Positions 60,465 through 64,000 of a stretch of 64,000 nucleotides of DNA are shown here, in pieces. Every line of letters begins with the position of its first letter. Positions within the stretch are counted from its first letter, which is position 1. The position numbers were made by a program, and so were the translations under genes. The notes below the pieces were generated by a model. It saw nothing but the letters and a program-made list of their open reading frames with translations. It did not search any database and was not told the DNA's origin. The stretch lies in the NCBI GenBank assembly GCA_018389105.1, contig JACATO010000069.1, forward strand, positions 436,501 to 500,500, read 5' to 3'. The stretch is from Nautilus pompilius (Eukaryota > Mollusca > Cephalopoda > Nautilida > Nautilidae).

Positions 60465-63400
60465 AAGATCTTCCAAAAAATTCCAAACCATTTCTTTAGC
60501 AGATCAGATATTAGATGACCAAAGCGTTCGGCCGTCGGGACGGGTGAAGCTCAGGGAAGAGAAAGATGTAGACGATAAGGTAATAATGCCATGTAATAAT
60601 AGTACAAGCGGAAATCTTTACCGGTTCTGTGGTAGGAATGGAGGCTTTTCCATGTGTTACTGGACGCGGTACAAGACCCGCCTGCTATCTGTCTGAGGAC
60701 GGGGCGAGCCTGCTCCATTGTCACAGTCAGTGGTTTTTATAGAAAAGATTTCCTCAATTTTCTTTCTTTAACAGTTTGTCGATGACAAGTTGTCGAAGAG
60801 AATTCTCGAGCAGGCTCGGATCCAGCAGGAAGAACTCGAGGAAGAATGCGGTTCAAAGTCACGGTTGGTGTTCGTTCGCAAACAGCTCTCACTGTCTCCA
60901 TGAATCCTCTAGATGAGTGTTTGATGATGATGATGATGGTGCATGTCGTCGTGTGCTTGAAGTTCCAACGTAAACTTATTGCAACACGTTTTGCTAACTT
61001 ACTAGTATTCATAGCTAATAGACAGAACTATGTGCACTGATTATATGATATGACTGATGGGATATTTCATGACAGATTCACAAAATTATGGGTGTCTTGT
61101 GTGTGTGGGTATTACGCTGAGCTATTTATTTGAGAAAATATTTGTCAGAAAGGTTCCTAATGAGAAATTCTAATTACAGAGTGAAGTTGCGGCTATTATA
61201 GAGCAGCTTTGTTTGGTTATGATATCACGGGAAAGATCAGCTTTAAATTGTTGAAAAAAACAAGACAGCATTCTTTGTTTTCCATGACCCTTGGGATTTA
61301 GCAGGGTAAAGTTCTGAACCATTTCACTCGTGCATTTCCTTCTGAAAAAAAATTGCAGGAAATGGTAATAAAAACTTATAAGCTGCATCATTTCTAATTA
61401 CTACTTGACTTAATGAATTTAAGTTGCCATGTTGTTATCATACTTGCTGTAAGTGACAGACAGAAATTGAGTCCCTTGGTTGATCTTCATTTGATCTCAA
61501 ATTTGTGATCATTTTAGACTGAAACAGTTCATTTTATGCACAGTCATGGGATTCATAAACTAATAAATTTAAGTAAAAACAATAACATTTGTTAACGTGA
61601 AGTTTTAAACTTCTTATCCAGGTTAATTTTTAAGAGGGGAAAACTTATTACTGTTTTGTTAGAAACTTTTATTACATTGGTTTAGTATATGCACAATTAA
61701 TATTAAAAGGTCAAGGTATATTAGACACACTGAGTTTAGTAAACTAATTGATCCAAACTTGAATAAGTTAGCTATCTTCCTTCAAATGATGGACATTGTT
61801 TCTTCATAACTAGTTAAACAACCTATTATTAGGATCAGTCTTAAAGGCTTTAAAATTACTTATTATAATGCTGTGTTGTTAGTAAGAGGTTAACTCATTA
61901 GTGCCACCCCATCACCAGGCAAAAGATTATGCAAGTCCAACTAGTGTATGAAATACTTAAGCAGCTGACAGACAAACCTGTATTAAACAAATGTTCTATC
62001 TAACAATGAAAATGTCCATGATGAATTCTCAATCACCCCCCCCACCCTTACCAGCTCTGCTGTATATCAGCAACCACTACTGATTAGTGCTACAGCTAAT
62101 GTTGTTTTTATTTGACAAATCATAGAGTAACAATGCAGTGTATGATGGCATAATTTATTCATAATGTCAGTTGCTTGTCATTTTATGGTGGATGTTTTAG
62201 TAGAGAGAAATGCTGCTCAATGAGTGAAAATGAAGTAACTTATAGCTCAAAATATGCTAGCTAAAACAAAATTGTTGATGGAATCCCAAGGGAATATGAA
62301 CAAGTCTACTACAGATGCAAAGATGAGATTATTGTAAAAGCAGCATGCGTTAGAAGTAAATTCGGGTATGGTAGACCCTGTAGTTAATCATGTATATATA
62401 AATAAACAATTTCCTAAATGTGGAACAGTGATGTGAAGCTTATCAGAAATTTCTGGACACATTTTGTTTATGCTTTGCATGTACTAGTGGTGTTCAAACA
62501 AAATCCTGCTGGATAACATTATAGCAACAGTATTTATTTAGCTGGTTTCATTTGAATGTCACAAAACTTTGAAAGCAATCACCATTTATCTGGCACAGTT
62601 TTATGGCAGCAGATGGATGATGCTGGCCTGCTATGGCTGAGAATCTGGGTCTGATTCTTGTTGAGGACTATGACTTGGTTTGGTTTATCTCCCATAGAAT
62701 GGTTTCTTCTCACTTTTCTGGAACAGGCCATCAATGTGATTTTCATTACCTGGCTAAATGGAGGTGTGCTAGTAGGTTCTTTCATTAGGTCATAACTGTG
62801 CACTTTTATGCCCGCCATTGTTTCCAGTAATGCACCCCCTTCCCCTTTCTCACTCAATAGCCTACATTAACAGCTGGATCCAACAGGAAACAAAGCAGCA
62901 ACAGTAGCACTAAAAACATTGCTCAATTTCAAATGATTTTTGCATAAATGAAACTTTTTTTTTTCACTTACATTTCCTGAATACGACTGATATTTTCCAT
63001 CTTACGAACTAATGAAAATATTAGGGCTGTTTAAACAATTTATACAGAGCTAAATTGATGGTGAAATGTTTTTTTCTTTTATTCTAGTAAGTCAGTAAGG
63101 AAATCAAAAACTGCAGTCTTGGGTTCATCAGACAGACATGATTCTAGTTCGAGCTCTGATGAAGAACTTGCATCAGAAGATGAACAGTACTTTGAAAACA
63201 TTGTAAGAATGCTTTTTTTTTTTTTTCAATTTAATGATTAACTCATTTGCATATAAATGCATTTACTGATATATTTGGTAGTTTCTTCAGGAGCATTCCT
63301 GATTATATGTGTACTTAATCTTTTAGTGTTTATCCTTATTTAATTTTAAAAAGAAAACTTAGATTGGTTAGTACAAAATTCAAAATGTTTTCTTGTTTTC

Positions 63401-63749
63401 TTTGCAAGGTCTCCAGAATGGAGAAATATTTGACGGTGTGGCTTTTAAACTCTAATGTACCCAATCCACACATTGACACAATCTTTCAGCCTCTAAACTA
63501 AAGGTCACCAACTAGTGACTGACTACTCAATTATATCGGCTCTATATCCTTCATATCTACTTGCAGGTTTGCAAAATTAATTTTTGTTTGGTTTTGTTTC
63601 ATTTTCTGGCCATCAGGAAATTAACGAAGAGGATGAAAAAGCACTGGAGAAGTTCATGTCAAAAAATCCACCAGCTTGTCAAACACTGGCTGATATCATC
63701 ATGGAAAAAATCAAAGAAAAGGAGACAGAAATGCAGACTCATATGTCAG
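60451..63749 (+). CDS. BYSL: Bystin, 40S ribosomal subunit biogenesis factor (5' part; continues beyond window)
   Basis: Bystin (yeast Enp1 homologue) is a nucleolar/pre-40S factor needed for 18S rRNA maturation. Exons: 60451-60579, 60775-60863, 63088-63202, 63617-63749, with consistent phases; the frame is open to 63749 (about 155 codons). Matches include [15 protein letters not shown] (exon 1), [18 protein letters not shown] (exon 2) and [19 protein letters not shown] (exon 4). A Ser/Asp/Glu-rich acidic stretch lies in exon 3 (about 87-105), as usual in the N-terminal half. The donor of exon 2 is the weak GTTGGT, but joining there restores an exact frame (CG|T). The remaining roughly 280 residues, with the conserved bystin domain core, lie to the right of the window. 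The start follows family length; an upstream ATG at 60441 is out of frame. Confidence 0.95.
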
Positions 63750-64000
63750 GTGAGATGGATGAAGTTCTGCCTTTGCTAAGTCGTATTACCTACCATTATT
63801 TATATAGCATTTTTATTTTTTTTGTTTGTTTGTTTCTTATGCCTAAATTTAAAAAGAAATGTGCTTACCAAGTCAGCTTAGTTTAGGGGGAGGAAAACAG
63901 GGTGATGCTTTTTTCTGAGTTTCGTATAAATAATGTATAAATGGTAATTACTGCATGTGCAAGAACAAATCAAACTATCAGACTGCAGCAGTAAATAACT
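63750..64000 (+). other. BYSL: BYSL intron 4 (partial)
   Basis: AT-rich intron sequence to the window edge; nothing else seen. Confidence 0.8.

Noticed and set aside
62580..62860. Possible SINE-like fragment sharing ggcctgctatggctgag-type sequence with the minus strand at about 40220-40280
   Set aside because: The similarity is only about 45 bp with indels, and the Pol III boxes are not properly spaced.

Overview
This is a stretch of an animal nuclear genome. Genes are split by GT-AG introns, intergenic and intronic DNA is AT-rich, and many decayed transposons are present. The protein families and repeat content point to a lophotrochozoan invertebrate, most probably a mollusc; that placement is inference. 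No CRISPR, operon or other prokaryotic organisation is present.

Layout. (1) 1-3957 is a satellite of about 62 tandem copies of a 64-bp unit. (2) 3958-9979 is mostly non-coding, relatively CpG-rich DNA. It holds one copy of an approximately 0.8-kb repeat (5877-6650, second copy at 52646) and a tRNA-derived SINE on the minus strand near 7.5 kb. (3) 10022-16555 is a single uninterrupted 2177-codon ORF on the plus strand. It encodes a giant SecA-type DEAD ATPase with an N-terminal myristoylation signal, a zinc-ribbon-like module, a TPR-like segment, a hydrophobic glycine-rich segment and a C-terminal OTU-like region that appears catalytically dead. (4) 21.9-47.1 kb is kynureninase (KYNU, plus strand, 12 coding exons). 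Its introns hold a 4.7-kb LINE, a pogo/Tigger-type element, two Tc1-type elements, two hAT copies in opposite orientation, mariner/Tc1 relics and a 259-bp direct repeat flanking exons 4-5. Exon 4 carries a 5-bp tandem duplication that breaks the reading frame. (5) 49.4-51.7 kb is a decayed Ty3/Gypsy-like element on the minus strand, followed by a perfect 40-bp palindrome. (6) 54.4-59.0 kb is GOSR2 (membrin, a Golgi Qb-SNARE) on the minus strand, complete in two coding exons. (7) 60.45 kb to the window end is the 5' part of BYSL (bystin, 40S ribosome biogenesis) on the plus strand, head to head with GOSR2.

The three conserved genes (KYNU in tryptophan catabolism, GOSR2 in ER-Golgi traffic, BYSL in ribosome assembly) are unrelated housekeeping genes and show no functional clustering. 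The unusual items are the intronless SecA-like giant gene, the frameshift in KYNU, and the arrangement of repeats around KYNU exons.
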